A stretch of 64,000 bases of DNA. Origin: an uncultured Schlesneria sp. (lineage in GTDB: Bacteria; Planctomycetota; Planctomycetia; Planctomycetales; Planctomycetaceae). Below are positions 16,569-25,715 of the stretch, piece by piece; the stretch's first letter is position 1, and every line of letters starts with the position of its first letter. The position numbers and the translations under genes are program-made. Below the pieces are notes generated by a model. It was not told the origin of the DNA. It worked only from the letters and a program-made list of their open reading frames with translations, and made no database searches. The stretch is from the NCBI GenBank assembly GCA_903904835.1, contig CAIVEI010000124.1:1-64000 (forward strand), given 5' to 3'.

Positions 16569-18983
16569 CGCCAAAACCAGGGCGGTGCTCACATCGTCAT
16601 CGTGAGCACCCTCCAAGCGGTGCAACAACTGCCTCGCGATGCTCGGGTCGGGAATCAAGGCGGCTTCGTCGAGCAGACGAAACAGCTCTGCTCCAGACAG
16701 CGTAGCGTCGGACAGGCGACGCAAGATCTGGTCAATTCGCTCCTGAGGCACCGGTTCGCGTGCCCACAGCGCCAAATGTTCCCGCATGTGCTTGGGAAGT
16801 ATCGCAAACAGTCCCCCTTGCCTGATCAAATCCAGCGGCAGGAGATCGCAAATCGTTTCCCAGACGCGGCTGTCGACATGACGCCCCGTACCGGCGCGGC
16901 GAATCAATTCCTGGGGATTGAGCCCAGCGAATGCTTCCGTAAACGTGCGTGACCACCGCCAGTCGGCACCGGACGTGATATGTGCCCACAGCTTTTCATA
17001 AAGCATTTCGATTAACTCGGGACGCGTGCTTGCCCATTGCCCGGCAACCGCCAGGCGGCACAGCCGAATGAGTGTCAGGCCGAAGCGGTCCGGATGGTTG
17101 AGCCAGTATTGCGCACGTTCTTCCGAACCGGTCGATTGGCCACCCCCGATTCCGGCCAGACACTCAAGCACGACCATCCGGCTTTGCGAACAGAAGGCTC
17201 GGTCCCAGGTTGTTTGCCATTCATCATCCGGCAACCTGCCCAAATGTGTTGCCGCGAAATACTCCTCTATCGTTGCATGCAGGAAACTCCAACTATCGAT
17301 GACCTGGTCCAGCCGGTTTATGAACCGGCTGTCCACGATGGGACTCGACTCATGAGAGCCGAGCATTCCGTCGAGTTCCTGTCGGCGAAAGACATAGCGC
17401 GGGGACTCTTCCTCAAACAGCATCAGGAATGACAGGCGTTCCAAGGCGGCGAGATGGTCCCCGACAATCGGCTTTCCCTCAGGCCGGGCCGCGCGATAGT
17501 GATCGACGACCCACCCGATGATATCGCCGAACAATTGCCCGAGGGTCGGCTTCTGATGCGAATGTGACGGTTGCGATAATACCCGCACGAGCAGGCCGAG
17601 GATGAACGGGTTCGTAGCCATCCCCCGCAGGTCGGAATCGTTCTCGATCCGTTGAATCACGGACTGCGAGCATTCCGCTTGATCCAGCGAACGCAGCTTT
17701 TTTTCAACGAGCGACCGGACGGCCTTAGGCGATAGCCCAGCGATCTCATAGTAGTCGGCGCTGCCGCCGGTGAATAACTGCCCCGGCTGGCCGGAAACGC
17801 GGGACGTCACCACCATCACGAAATGCGGTCGTTCCCATTGAATGCTCTCGCGAACGGTGTCACGCTGCGCGGCAGGGACTTCATCCCAGCCATCGAGCAG
17901 CAACAGAATGCGGCGAGACCGCACCGCCGCATCGCGGAGACACTGGGCGGCTCCCTTACCGTCCGAAAGGCCGGTTTGCAGGGAGTTGAGAAAGAACTCG
18001 ACGGGCGTCAGTCCAGGTTGGTCGCGAAGGACATCGGCATAGAGACGCAATTTGACCACTATGGCGATGTCGAAATCTCGCAATTCCCCACGGTTCGTCG
18101 CCCATGCAAGCCATTGAATGAGCGTTGATTTGCCGCTGCCAGGCTCACCCACGACCACGCAGTTCTCAAGCGTGCGGGCAACCATGGCGGGTACATCGAT
18201 CGAAGGCGTATCGGAAATGGTTCCGCCCCTATGATTTCGGCGTGAACCGGGATACTGCAATTGTCCGGCCCGTTCTTCAACATCCTTCGCAAACGCGTAC
18301 AGATCGACATAGATGTCCTCGATACGCACCGGAGGATCGCCGGGGACGCCGCCAGGCAGGCACGTCCATTGCGAATCCACTTCCGATGTGAAGCGGTTCT
18401 GCCAGTTTACAAGAGCTTCGACGCACTCGCGCCGAGCCGCCATCGATACGACCTCCTTACTCGACGGGACTGGCTGCGGTTCTAAGCGAATCTGGAGGAT
18501 TGCCTGCATCCTCCGCATCTCCTCTGTGGGTTCTTGAGTACCCACGCCCGCCAGCGCATCCCGAAGGACGGCTACAGCGGCCTCGCGAAGCTCCCGAGCC
18601 GAAACGATGCCCGTCCCCGGAAATGTCAGTCGCCAACTTGCCAGCACATCGGGGAGTCGAGCGAGTTCACCGCGCGGAATGACGTTGAGCAAAATGGCCA
18701 GCGTCTCAACGCGCACTCGCAACTGGCCGATATCGTCCGGTCCCGGCCACTGCGGCATCGCATTCAGTTCAGCAGCCGCCAGCAACTGAAATCCATGCCG
18801 CAGGAGTTCAATATCCAAGGCAACGGCGGATGCTTGCTGCACGGTTTCGTCCCGGAGTCGACAACATACGAGATTCGGACCATCGGGTTCTGTCCCTGGA
18901 AAGTCCGCCCCACTCAATTCTTGTTGAATGATCCGTATCTGTGAGAAGGTGTCAATCAAGTCTGATGTTGTTTCCTTAGACAA
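16425..18983 (-). CDS. NACHT-type NTPase, probably 3' truncated
   Basis: A NACHT/STAND protein. Walker A is GEPGSGKST at about residue 278 counted from a TTG at 18983, and Walker B is RILLLLDGWDEVP at about 360, with the small residue after the first acidic position typical of NACHT. A helical NACHT-associated region follows (QRIENDSDLRGMATNPFILGLLVRVLS) and then degenerate helices. Bacterial NACHT proteins include phage-sensing defence NTPases; the ligand here is unknown. The start is uncertain: the frame opens at 19211 but overlaps the divergent gene at 19023, and no good ATG exists nearby. The last about 35 residues (after LLPLDTV) are the reverse strand of the ParB gene, so the native C-terminus has been lost at about 16535. 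Confidence 0.7.
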   Translation of the reverse strand: MSKETTSDLIDTFSQIRIIQQELSGADFPGTEPDGPNLVCCRLRDETVQQASAVALDIELLRHGFQLLAAAELNAMPQWPGPDDIGQLRVRVETLAILLNVIPRGELARLPDVLASWRLTFPGTGIVSARELREAAVAVLRDALAGVGTQEPTEEMRRMQAILQIRLEPQPVPSSKEVVSMAARRECVEALVNWQNRFTSEVDSQWTCLPGGVPGDPPVRIEDIYVDLYAFAKDVEERAGQLQYPGSRRNHRGGTISDTPSIDVPAMVARTLENCVVVGEPGSGKSTLIQWLAWATNRGELRDFDIAIVVKLRLYADVLRDQPGLTPVEFFLNSLQTGLSDGKGAAQCLRDAAVRSRRILLLLDGWDEVPAAQRDTVRESIQWERPHFVMVVTSRVSGQPGQLFTGGSADYYEIAGLSPKAVRSLVEKKLRSLDQAECSQSVIQRIENDSDLRGMATNPFILGLLVRVLSQPSHSHQKPTLGQLFGDIIGWVVDHYRAARPEGKPIVGDHLAALERLSFLMLFEEESPRYVFRRQELDGMLGSHESSPIVDSRFINRLDQVIDSWSFLHATIEEYFAATHLGRLPDDEWQTTWDRAFCSQSRMVVLECLAGIGGGQSTGSEERAQYWLNHPDRFGLTLIRLCRLAVAGQWASTRPELIEMLYEKLWAHITSGADWRWSRTFTEAFAGLNPQELIRRAGTGRHVDSRVWETICDLLPLDLIRQGGLFAILPKHMREHLALWAREPVPQERIDQILRRLSDATLSGAELFRLLDEAALIPDPSIARQLLHRLEGAHDDDVSTALVLALSPLYGLLPLDTVFGERFLAPGRIRCHQLDGELPFTVKRQFFAVQVF

Positions 18984-19022
18984 ACTCTGATACCGAAGGA
19001 ATTCATACTTCGAGTTGATGAA

Positions 19023-19457
19023 ATGACCCACCCAAGGAAACCTCCCAGTTCTAAACGAGCCAGCCTGGAAGCCGCCTTCTCCGAACCGGTCTACGAACGT
19101 CTTCGTGTATCGGACGAAGGCAAAGAGATGCAGTTGCTGGCGTTCGTCCGCCCGATTTCCCCTGAACTTCGAACCTATTTGACGAATATCGGTGCCAAGC
19201 CAAGCCAGCATTTGGAAGCGAATTGTTACAGCGAAACATGGGAACTCTCAACGGACTGGCTCGCCAAACCGCCGGTGACTTTGGCGGAATTGGATTTGTG
19301 CATCGCGAGCGGACTCAACATTCTCGGCGGGAAATTTCCCCATACTGCTGGGTATTGGTCTCACCCTATTACTTCTGGGTCAGACGACAAACCGCATTCG
19401 ACCAGCGCGTTGCTCAGAGCGTCGGAGCGACAGCAAAAAGGGCAAACACGCCGATAA
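19023..19457 (+). CDS. Hypothetical protein, divergent from NACHT gene
   Basis: 144 residues from the ATG at 19023. No known domain recognised. The first about 100 residues have balanced composition (ASLEAAFSEPVYERLRVSDEGKE, LRTYLTNIGAKPSQHLE), while the last about 35 (after HTAGYW) are polar and basic and may be out-of-frame or truncated sequence before the serine recombinase gene. It is divergently arranged from the NACHT gene with little room for a promoter, which suggests either shared regulation or that one start is misplaced. Confidence 0.45.
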   Translation: MTHPRKPPSSKRASLEAAFSEPVYERLRVSDEGKEMQLLAFVRPISPELRTYLTNIGAKPSQHLEANCYSETWELSTDWLAKPPVTLAELDLCIASGLNILGGKFPHTAGYWSHPITSGSDDKPHSTSALLRASERQQKGQTRR

Positions 19458-19485
19458 ATGCATCTCCGAAATCATCGCGAGATTG

Positions 19486-20064
19486 TTACCCTAAGAGCGT
19501 TGAAGGCGATCGCCTCAAGGCATCCACCAGCGTGGAACGCGGCACTCCGACGGCGCGTGCTACAGCGGACACGCTCTTTCCTAAAGCAAGAAGTCCTGTC
19601 ACCACATCGAGCTTCTCGGAGTCGATCCGTCTGGGCCGCCCACCTCGCCGTCCCTGCCGTTTCGCTGCTTCAAGTCCGGCTTTAATGCGTTCTTGAATCA
19701 ATGATCGCTCATACTGAGCCAATGCATCGAATAGGCGTAATTGGAATTCTCTCGTGGACGATGTCGTATCGATGTTTTCGGTCAATGACCGCAATCCGAC
19801 GTCCTTTTCCAGCAGCGTACAAATTATGCTGATCAAATCTAGAAGCGACCGGCCAAGACGATCCAGCTTCCACACAATGATTACGTCACCAGGGCGAACG
19901 AAACCAAGACACTTCGTCAGGCCAGGTCGGTCATCGACTCTGCCGGACGCTCGGTCTTCGTAAATATTGCGGTCGTCGATTCCCGCCTGCCGTAATGCGA
20001 CCAACTGCAAATCGGCATTCTGGGGGACATCCGACGGTGAAACTCTCACATATCCCACGAGCAT
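19486..20064 (-). CDS. Serine recombinase (resolvase/invertase family)
   Basis: 192 residues from the ATG at 20064 (MLVGYVRVS); five extra codons upstream are not conserved-looking. The nucleophile is the Ser of GYVRVSP (residue about 9). The other resolvase motifs follow: YEDRASGRVDDRPGL, GDVIIVWKLDRLGRSLLDLI with the catalytic Arg, and the E-helix AQYERSLIQERIKAGLEAAKRQGRRGGRP. A C-terminal helix-turn-helix follows (GKSVSAVARAVGVPRSTLVDALR). The length matches small Tn3-type resolvases and invertases. It recombines short sites through a 5'-phosphoserine intermediate with 2-bp staggered cuts. No transposase accompanies it, so it is probably a remnant of a transposon or an island-borne invertase. 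Confidence 0.9.
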   Translation of the reverse strand: MLVGYVRVSPSDVPQNADLQLVALRQAGIDDRNIYEDRASGRVDDRPGLTKCLGFVRPGDVIIVWKLDRLGRSLLDLISIICTLLEKDVGLRSLTENIDTTSSTREFQLRLFDALAQYERSLIQERIKAGLEAAKRQGRRGGRPRRIDSEKLDVVTGLLALGKSVSAVARAVGVPRSTLVDALRRSPSTLLG

Positions 20065-20282
20065 TTCACGGAAAACCATAAAAATGATGTTTTCCGTGAT
20101 AAATCACGCTTCGAACATTCCGTCAAGGGCTTTCGTGAACGCAACGTAAATCCGGAAACGCACATGTCGTACGTAATTGTCACAAATACTTCACACACAG
20201 GACAGGGCATCCGTGTTATATTGTTAATTGTTAAGCAACTTCGCCACCCATATCTTTGATGGGGAAGAAAGTAAGTCGTCAT

Positions 20283-20999
20283 ATGTCCGAAGCACTGATT
20301 ACTAGGCTCAAGAGACTAATGCAAGCCGGCGAGAAAGCTGAAGTAACGCTTCAACTTCAAATTGACAACGCCTTAAAAAACGAAAAAGGACAGCCAAACT
20401 TTTTCAAGGTTATCAACGATGCTGGTTTGTCAGAAAAAAGACTATGCACTGCATCGTTCGAAGAATTGGAAAGGGCATTCGCTGTTTTTGATGGAAACGT
20501 TTTCTCCGGAGACCTAGAAGCGGTGATTCAGGGGCGGTTTCCTGACCGGAGTGGGTGGCGCGACCAACTTTTGGAAATGTGCACTCCTGGAACAAATTTG
20601 GAAGATTATGTGACGGCCGCTCGCAGGGAATTTCAATCGGAGCAGGCGGCGACTAAAAGATTAGCTGAAAAAGCAGTAGTAGAGGCCACAGCAAGTGCAG
20701 CAAGAGATGTAACACCTATCAAAGACGCCAGATCGGTGGTAAAGCAGGTTGCCTCTAAGGTTGAGGCGATTGCCGCCGCCGAGAAGGAAATAGCAGGTGA
20801 AGTTGCGGAGGTAACGAAAGCCACGACAGGCCGGAAGGCTATACCAAACGGGGGAAAAATTGCCATTATCGGCGGTTCAGTCGCGTTGCTCGGCACATTA
20901 GGCTACTGGGCTTTTCGCGTGAAGCATTGCAAAGCTCAAGACAATCAATCGCAGTTAGCGAGTGGCGACCAGGCAGTACCGAGCACCGCACAACGTTAA
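20283..20999 (+). CDS. Hypothetical single-pass membrane protein
   Basis: About 238 residues from the ATG at 20283; an ATG at 20259 is also in frame. Residues about 1-115 form a helical, charged domain (ALITRLKRLMQAGEKAEVTL; SFEELERAFAVF). A long Ala/Lys/Glu-rich probable coiled coil spans about 120-190. A hydrophobic helix (about 193-212, IAIIGGSVALLGTLGYWAF) is followed by a short polar tail. No enzyme motif is visible. It is convergent with the HerA operon (34-base gap at 21000-21033), so co-transcription is not possible. The helical N-terminus followed by coiled coil and membrane anchor is reminiscent of adaptor-type proteins in defence islands, but this is speculation. Confidence 0.65.
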   Translation: MSEALITRLKRLMQAGEKAEVTLQLQIDNALKNEKGQPNFFKVINDAGLSEKRLCTASFEELERAFAVFDGNVFSGDLEAVIQGRFPDRSGWRDQLLEMCTPGTNLEDYVTAARREFQSEQAATKRLAEKAVVEATASAARDVTPIKDARSVVKQVASKVEAIAAAEKEIAGEVAEVTKATTGRKAIPNGGKIAIIGGSVALLGTLGYWAFRVKHCKAQDNQSQLASGDQAVPSTAQR

Positions 21000-21033
21000 T
21001 TACAAACTTCTTAGATGGTGATTTGACTTGTAA

Positions 21034-21336
21034 TTACGTGATTCTGTCGTGACCGTGTCGGATGGCACGTTCTGCTTTGTCTGGTTCGCGGAGTAGCCAA
21101 TCCAAAGTCAAAATCGCGGCAATCGGGTTCATCGCAGAATCCGCCATGAGCGACTGTACCGTGTATCCTCGAACAGAAAAGTGAATGGTCGCCCCGTCTC
21201 GCCACCAGCGCTCGACGATCTCCGCCAATTCACCATGAAGGTTAGCGAGTTTTGCTGCCACAAGCGCGGCTCCGCCGTCATTGTATCCGAATTCTGATAC
21301 CAATCGGGCCGACGTTCCAGGCGTGTCTGTAAGCAT
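21034..21336 (-). CDS. Small hypothetical protein, third gene of HerA operon
   Basis: 100 residues from the ATG at 21336, preceded by a ggag motif at good spacing. The frame is open to 21381, but the extra part overlaps the upstream gene. It is predicted mostly helical (GGAALVAAKLANLHGELAEIVERWW, MADSAMNPIAAILTLDWLL) with one central beta-type segment (ATIHFSVRGYTVQSL). I recognise no domain. It lies 16 bases after the stop of the HExx-type gene and is almost certainly co-transcribed with the HerA-like ATPase. It could be an immunity or regulatory subunit; this is inferred from size and position only. Confidence 0.65.
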   Translation of the reverse strand: MLTDTPGTSARLVSEFGYNDGGAALVAAKLANLHGELAEIVERWWRDGATIHFSVRGYTVQSLMADSAMNPIAAILTLDWLLREPDKAERAIRHGHDRIT

Positions 21337-21352
21337 GATTCTCCACTCCGGA

Positions 21353-21919
21353 TTAAGGGGTCGCTGCAAAAAGTGATGCAATTACCGAACCAGCAAAGTG
21401 CACCGCATCGGTGACCAACGGCTGAGTCTGATAGAGTTCGTAGCCAAATTGCGCCACGGATAGAAAGTCCTTGATATTCGTCCGCCAAGTTTCGACTTCG
21501 ACCTGGTTGCCGTGAACATTGGGATGATGTATTGCGTAGTCTTGATAGGCGTAGCGTCCTTCATGAGCGACCGTTTCGACGGCAGCGAATGGCTGTGAAC
21601 TATGGATAAGAGCTTCATTAATGACAATCGCCCCATTTTGCCGGTCGTAATAACCACATTCCATTTTGTTGAGTGGTTCGGTACGAACCTCCACAGTTGG
21701 CCGTCCATCAATTTCCGCCAGCCTGACTTCGAGTTCCTGAAGACCATGTAATCGCTCAATGGGGGACAATTCGGCCCATGTTTCAGGTCGAAGTTCGGCG
21801 ATCTGATGGAGGTAGTCACGCTCAACCTCTAGGAAAACATCACCGGAATGGGTGACGGATTCGATCGGCTGCAGGAGTTCGGCTGAACGAAGGGCTTCTA
21901 AATCGCTTGTCCAACTCAT
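21353..21919 (-). CDS. HExx-type (metallopeptidase-like) protein in HerA operon
   Basis: 188 residues. The core is NGAIVINEALIHSS (about 95-108), then VETVAHEGRYAYQDYAIHHP (about 114-133). It matches the layout of small zinc-peptidase-like domains in which a beta strand and helix precede HExxH, and similar proteins I recall read HExRHAYQ. Here the third position is Tyr123 instead of His, so the zinc site is altered unless H131, H132 or H136 substitutes. A candidate distal acidic ligand is Glu141 or Glu143 (QVEVETWR). The hydrophobic C-terminus (VTDAVHFAGSVIASLFAAT) could associate with membrane. The start ATG at 21919 is 2 bases from the stop of the HerA-like gene, so translation is probably coupled. 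It may be the effector of the operon. Confidence 0.65.
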   Translation of the reverse strand: MSWTSDLEALRSAELLQPIESVTHSGDVFLEVERDYLHQIAELRPETWAELSPIERLHGLQELEVRLAEIDGRPTVEVRTEPLNKMECGYYDRQNGAIVINEALIHSSQPFAAVETVAHEGRYAYQDYAIHHPNVHGNQVEVETWRTNIKDFLSVAQFGYELYQTQPLVTDAVHFAGSVIASLFAATP

Positions 21920-21921
21920 AA

Positions 21922-24165
21922 TTACATGCTCTCGCGAGGGTTAATTAGGATACGGAAGGGCGCATCGTCGCGATCTCCCATTGCAATCGCTTGACCGGGA
22001 ACTAGATGAGGGATTAACTTCGCCTGGGAGGTGTCTAGACTCATTGCTGCTGCGACGACATCTTGATCGTCGCGAGACGGCAATCGGTGGATGATTTTTA
22101 GATTAGTGTTCTTGATCGCATCGAGGATAAGACGTGTCGGATACTGGTCGACAATCATGAAACCCTGGCCCCACGCCCGCATTTCTGACAACAAATCTGC
22201 GAACATCCGCGAGACCATTCCCTTGGGGTCCATTGATTCTGCTGAAACATGCCGAACTGGCTCTAGGATGCAATGTGCTTCTTCGAGTACCATCAGATGT
22301 CTCAATTTATCAACCCCATCGTTAAAACCAGTTTCTTGTTGAAACTGCCGCCATTCGTGGAGAAAACTCATTAAAAGTCCAATAGCGAGCGACCGCGAAA
22401 ACTCGTCTCCAATGAGTGAAAGATTCACCACGGTTGGCTTGCCGAATAACTCGTCGAGTCGTGGCGGCACTGACGTATCAAAGACTTTGCTTTTCCATCC
22501 AACACGAAGTGATTCAAAGCGAGTCCGTAACGCCCCAATAAAATTCTTTGCTACACGATCCTCATAACCTTTAGAATGTACGAAGTCGTCGAGAAATCGG
22601 GGTGAAGTTTTTCGCGACGACATTGGCAAACGCTTTGGACTGCGCGGATTACACTCCTCCACTCGCGCGACCAGCAGATTAGCTAGTGTCGGAGTCCTCG
22701 GTGACATGGCGATTTGCTTGCTTCGATCGTTCAGCCACCCATTTCGTGCATATAGACTATAAATAAGTCCTTCCAGTAGCAAAGGCAGTGACTCCTGCAT
22801 TGGAAATGCCATCGTCAAGAGAGCTTTTAATCGCTCAATATGAGAGATAACCTGATCCTGAGATACCACATGAAACGGATTCAATCGCAACTCGCAATGG
22901 TCATCACCTAAAGTTGCAGGAACCGCCCCCGGCTTGAATATTCTAATTCGATTAGGACTATCTGCTGGTAGTGACGCGTTAATCCGACACGCCCATTCAA
23001 CGTATTCGTTTTTCGCGGGCTCAATCACCAGGAAAGGCGTGCCTGATTCAAGCAATTGCTTCAGGATGCTCCGGCATGTCACTGATTTACCACTCCCTGT
23101 TGACCCCGTAACCAAAGCGTTCTTGGTCAACGACTTCATAGGCAGCTTCAGCGTTACCCCAACGGGATCGTCGCTTCGCAAAATTTCTCCCAACTCAAAA
23201 GATGGCCCCTCAGACTCCGTTGGGTTTAACGCGAAAGCTGCGTAAGGGCGAGCCCGAATCCCAACAACTTCGCGGCGTGGAAACGACACCAGCAGCGAAA
23301 GTTCCTCTGAATTCAGCGGGGTCGAAAGTCCACCATACGCATCTCCAAGCGGATGCGTCACGCGTTCCCCTGTGCCACCGGCGACTACTTCAAATCGAGG
23401 TTTGCGACAGGCAGTTAGATCCTTATGAACCTTTTCTTTCCAGAACGGACTCAAATCTTGGAAGCGAATCGGCTCCTCACCATCCGCACGCGCACCGTTT
23501 AAGAGGGCAGCTAGCTGTGCCGTTGCGTCGGCTCCGTCCTCTTCAAATTCAGTCATGAGATATGTGCCAACATCCCAAATCACTCGGCCATCGATTCGTT
23601 CGACATGTCGCTTTAGCTGCGATTCAATTGCCTGCAAATGTACGTTGATGTACTCCTGCGCCATTGTTGTCCCAATTGATTCACTTTCGCTTTTTGAAAC
23701 GGTCGTGCCGTCAGTAATCGTTTGAGATGATGTTTCGCCTTTGCTCTTTGAGTAACTTTTAGACTGCGGCATCATCGCCGACGCAATACCCGCCAATGCC
23801 CCGCAGAGTGCTAATGGAGGGATCATCGGACCAAGCGAAAGTCCGCCCCACGCTACGACTTTTAATACGTCCGAAATGGTCAACTGTGATGATGTGGTTT
23901 GGTCCGTGATTGTCTGTCCTTGCGCATTAGCCACGGAGCTTGTTATTCCATGAGAAACACCCATGGTTTGACCACTGTTCCGCGACAAAGTCATCTTGCT
24001 CATTGCATGAATTGCACCGATCAAGTCGCGAGACTGAGACACAATCGCACTTTGACTTGATTGATTCAGCGGATCTGCAACAACAAGATACAAAAAACGT
24101 CGCCCCCGCAAGCGGTTACAGCCAAACTCTTCCTGCACTCTACGGCATAGCTCATACGAATCCAA
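21922..24165 (-). CDS. HerA/DUF87-family hexameric ATPase, probably 5' truncated
   Basis: 747 codons. Walker A is ALVTGSTGSGKSV at about 350-360, and Walker B is LRHLMVLEEAHCIL at about 620, the D/E-E-A-H form of HerA/DUF87 and VirB4-like ATPases. A late MIVDQYPTRLILDAIKNTNLKIIHRLPSRDDQ segment carries the conserved arginines. Residues about 60-185 are rich in Ser, Thr and Gln, with a small hydrophobic stretch (about 105-130), like the linker of DUF87 defence ATPases. Such proteins normally have a further N-terminal domain. Here the frame begins in sequence that is antisense to a sedolisin gene, so the 5' end was probably lost at about 24.1 kb. HerA ATPases work with nucleases or NADases in antiphage systems; the partners here are the two downstream genes. 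Confidence 0.8.
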   Translation of the reverse strand: MDSYELCRRVQEEFGCNRLRGRRFLYLVVADPLNQSSQSAIVSQSRDLIGAIHAMSKMTLSRNSGQTMGVSHGITSSVANAQGQTITDQTTSSQLTISDVLKVVAWGGLSLGPMIPPLALCGALAGIASAMMPQSKSYSKSKGETSSQTITDGTTVSKSESESIGTTMAQEYINVHLQAIESQLKRHVERIDGRVIWDVGTYLMTEFEEDGADATAQLAALLNGARADGEEPIRFQDLSPFWKEKVHKDLTACRKPRFEVVAGGTGERVTHPLGDAYGGLSTPLNSEELSLLVSFPRREVVGIRARPYAAFALNPTESEGPSFELGEILRSDDPVGVTLKLPMKSLTKNALVTGSTGSGKSVTCRSILKQLLESGTPFLVIEPAKNEYVEWACRINASLPADSPNRIRIFKPGAVPATLGDDHCELRLNPFHVVSQDQVISHIERLKALLTMAFPMQESLPLLLEGLIYSLYARNGWLNDRSKQIAMSPRTPTLANLLVARVEECNPRSPKRLPMSSRKTSPRFLDDFVHSKGYEDRVAKNFIGALRTRFESLRVGWKSKVFDTSVPPRLDELFGKPTVVNLSLIGDEFSRSLAIGLLMSFLHEWRQFQQETGFNDGVDKLRHLMVLEEAHCILEPVRHVSAESMDPKGMVSRMFADLLSEMRAWGQGFMIVDQYPTRLILDAIKNTNLKIIHRLPSRDDQDVVAAAMSLDTSQAKLIPHLVPGQAIAMGDRDDAPFRILINPRESM

Positions 24166-24998
24166 ATGATTTTAACGACATCAATTACAACGACACTGCT
24201 GTTACTGGGAACGGCTCCTTCGCAGCGAGCAAGGGATATGATTTAGCCACGGGCTTGGGCACGCCAGTTGCAAATCAGTTGGTTCCAGATTTGATCAACT
24301 ATCGCGCACTCACCGCATCAGGAAAGACTGTTTTTCCGACACCACTCTTTCAAGACGTCCCAACTGGTTCCGTTCTTTTGGCTACGTTTTCTCAAGGCAC
24401 AGCTACGAATTCTGCCAAAGCCTACTCGGCTACCGCCGCTTGGGGCGACGGCACCATCGAGACCACAACTCAGATCAAGTCTCCACTCAACATCGTTGTA
24501 ACCGGTCAAAGCATAGAGGTGTTCGGTACGCATACTTTCACGGTGACGGGTGAATTCGCGATCAGTGTCACCATCGACGGACCGTTCGGTGCTACGGCCA
24601 CGTCAGGCGCATCGACAGTTGTGGCCACTGACGTGACAAATGACGTCGGAATTACTCGCTCAGGTGCGATCTACAATCGTTCTACGAAACTGTTCTATGG
24701 GTCGCTCAGCATTACAAACAATACCGCTGCAAGCCTTTCAGGGTCGTTAGACATCCTTATGCAAGGGTTGACCAGTGGTGTCACACTTGCATACGCCTCA
24801 GTTTCCATTGGCTCAACCACCTACTCGCTCCCCATCAACCAGTACGGCAGTGGCGACCAAATTATTCACATTCCGCAAAACCTCGCCAGTTCCCTGTTGC
24901 CCGGAAAGACATTAACTATCGCATTGCGCTTCAGCAATCCGAGTCTTGCTCTTTTTGACTACATTCCAAAGCTATTTTCAGACCCGTTCGATAACTAA
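24100..24998 (+). pseudogene. Sedolisin (S53)-like protein, 3' fragment
   Basis: From about 24138 the frame reads LYGIAHTNPNDFNDI, then GYDLATGLGTPVANQLVPDL. That is the calcium-binding C-terminal end of sedolisin-type (S53) peptidases of large planctomycete surface proteins. After it comes an Ig/PKD-like beta region (ATFSQGTATNSAKAYSATAAWGDG...GTHTFTVTGEFAISVTI) and a last beta domain ending at 24998. The catalytic Glu, Asp and Ser region is missing. The sequence before 24135 is antisense HerA DNA without protein character, so the gene lost its 5' part at the shared junction. It is followed 18 bases later by a PEP-CTERM gene. Confidence 0.75.
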
Positions 24999-25016
24999 TT
25001 CGAGAAAGCACTTACA

Positions 25017-25715
25017 ATGAAAATTACAATTCAACGCTCACCACGATTGGTTCGGCTAATCGCCGTCTTCCTTGGTCTTGCTCTGCCCTGCTCGGCTCAA
25101 GGAAACGTCATCTACCAGATTGCTGCCGATACGACGGCCATACAAGGCACGACAGGGTACTTGGATTTGCAGTTCAATCCTGGCGGAGCTGGCACGCTGG
25201 CGAGCACTGCCACGATCTCAAGTTTTCACACTGATGCAACGGGATTGAGCCTGAGCACGACCGATGGCGATGTTTCCGGTACTCTCGTGCGTGGCCCATT
25301 GGCAATAAACAATACCTTCTTTCTCAATGACTTGCTGGAAAATATCACCTTCGGCACGAACATCGCGTTTACGTTGACCTTATCCGGGCCAGGACTAGCC
25401 TCACCTGATCCAACACTGTCTGGAAGTAGCTTTGGCTTGAGTTTGTATGACTCCAATTTCGATTCACTTTTGACCACGGACGTGGCCGGAACAGTCGTTA
25501 CCATCAACGTCAATTCTGACGGCAACACATCGCCAGAGACGTTTCCCTCCGATGGCACCGGTGGTGCGCCGGTTGGAAATGCTGCCCTACAATCCAGTGC
25601 CGTCCCTGAACCTTCGACCATCGCTCTCTTTGCCATCGCCATGTTTGGTCTCGGAGCACGCAGGGTAGCGAGCCGATGGCAACTCCGTGATATATGGTCA
25701 TCTCGTTCAAAATGA
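25017..25715 (+). CDS. PEP-CTERM sorting-signal protein
   Basis: 232 residues. The N-terminal signal peptide (about 1-29, LVRLIAVFLGLALPCSAQG) is followed by a beta-rich secreted domain starting IYQIAADTTAIQGTTGYLDLQF, similar to a planctomycete PEP-CTERM family with that opening. The C-terminus has the sorting signal VPEPSTIALFAIAMFGLGARR (about 196-216). This predicts processing by an exosortase and surface or exopolysaccharide association. The normal Arg-rich end is followed by about 15 extra residues that reach into the serpin 3' end, so the last codons may be read-through. It is preceded 18 bases upstream by the sedolisin remnant. Confidence 0.85.
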   Translation: MKITIQRSPRLVRLIAVFLGLALPCSAQGNVIYQIAADTTAIQGTTGYLDLQFNPGGAGTLASTATISSFHTDATGLSLSTTDGDVSGTLVRGPLAINNTFFLNDLLENITFGTNIAFTLTLSGPGLASPDPTLSGSSFGLSLYDSNFDSLLTTDVAGTVVTINVNSDGNTSPETFPSDGTGGAPVGNAALQSSAVPEPSTIALFAIAMFGLGARRVASRWQLRDIWSSRSK

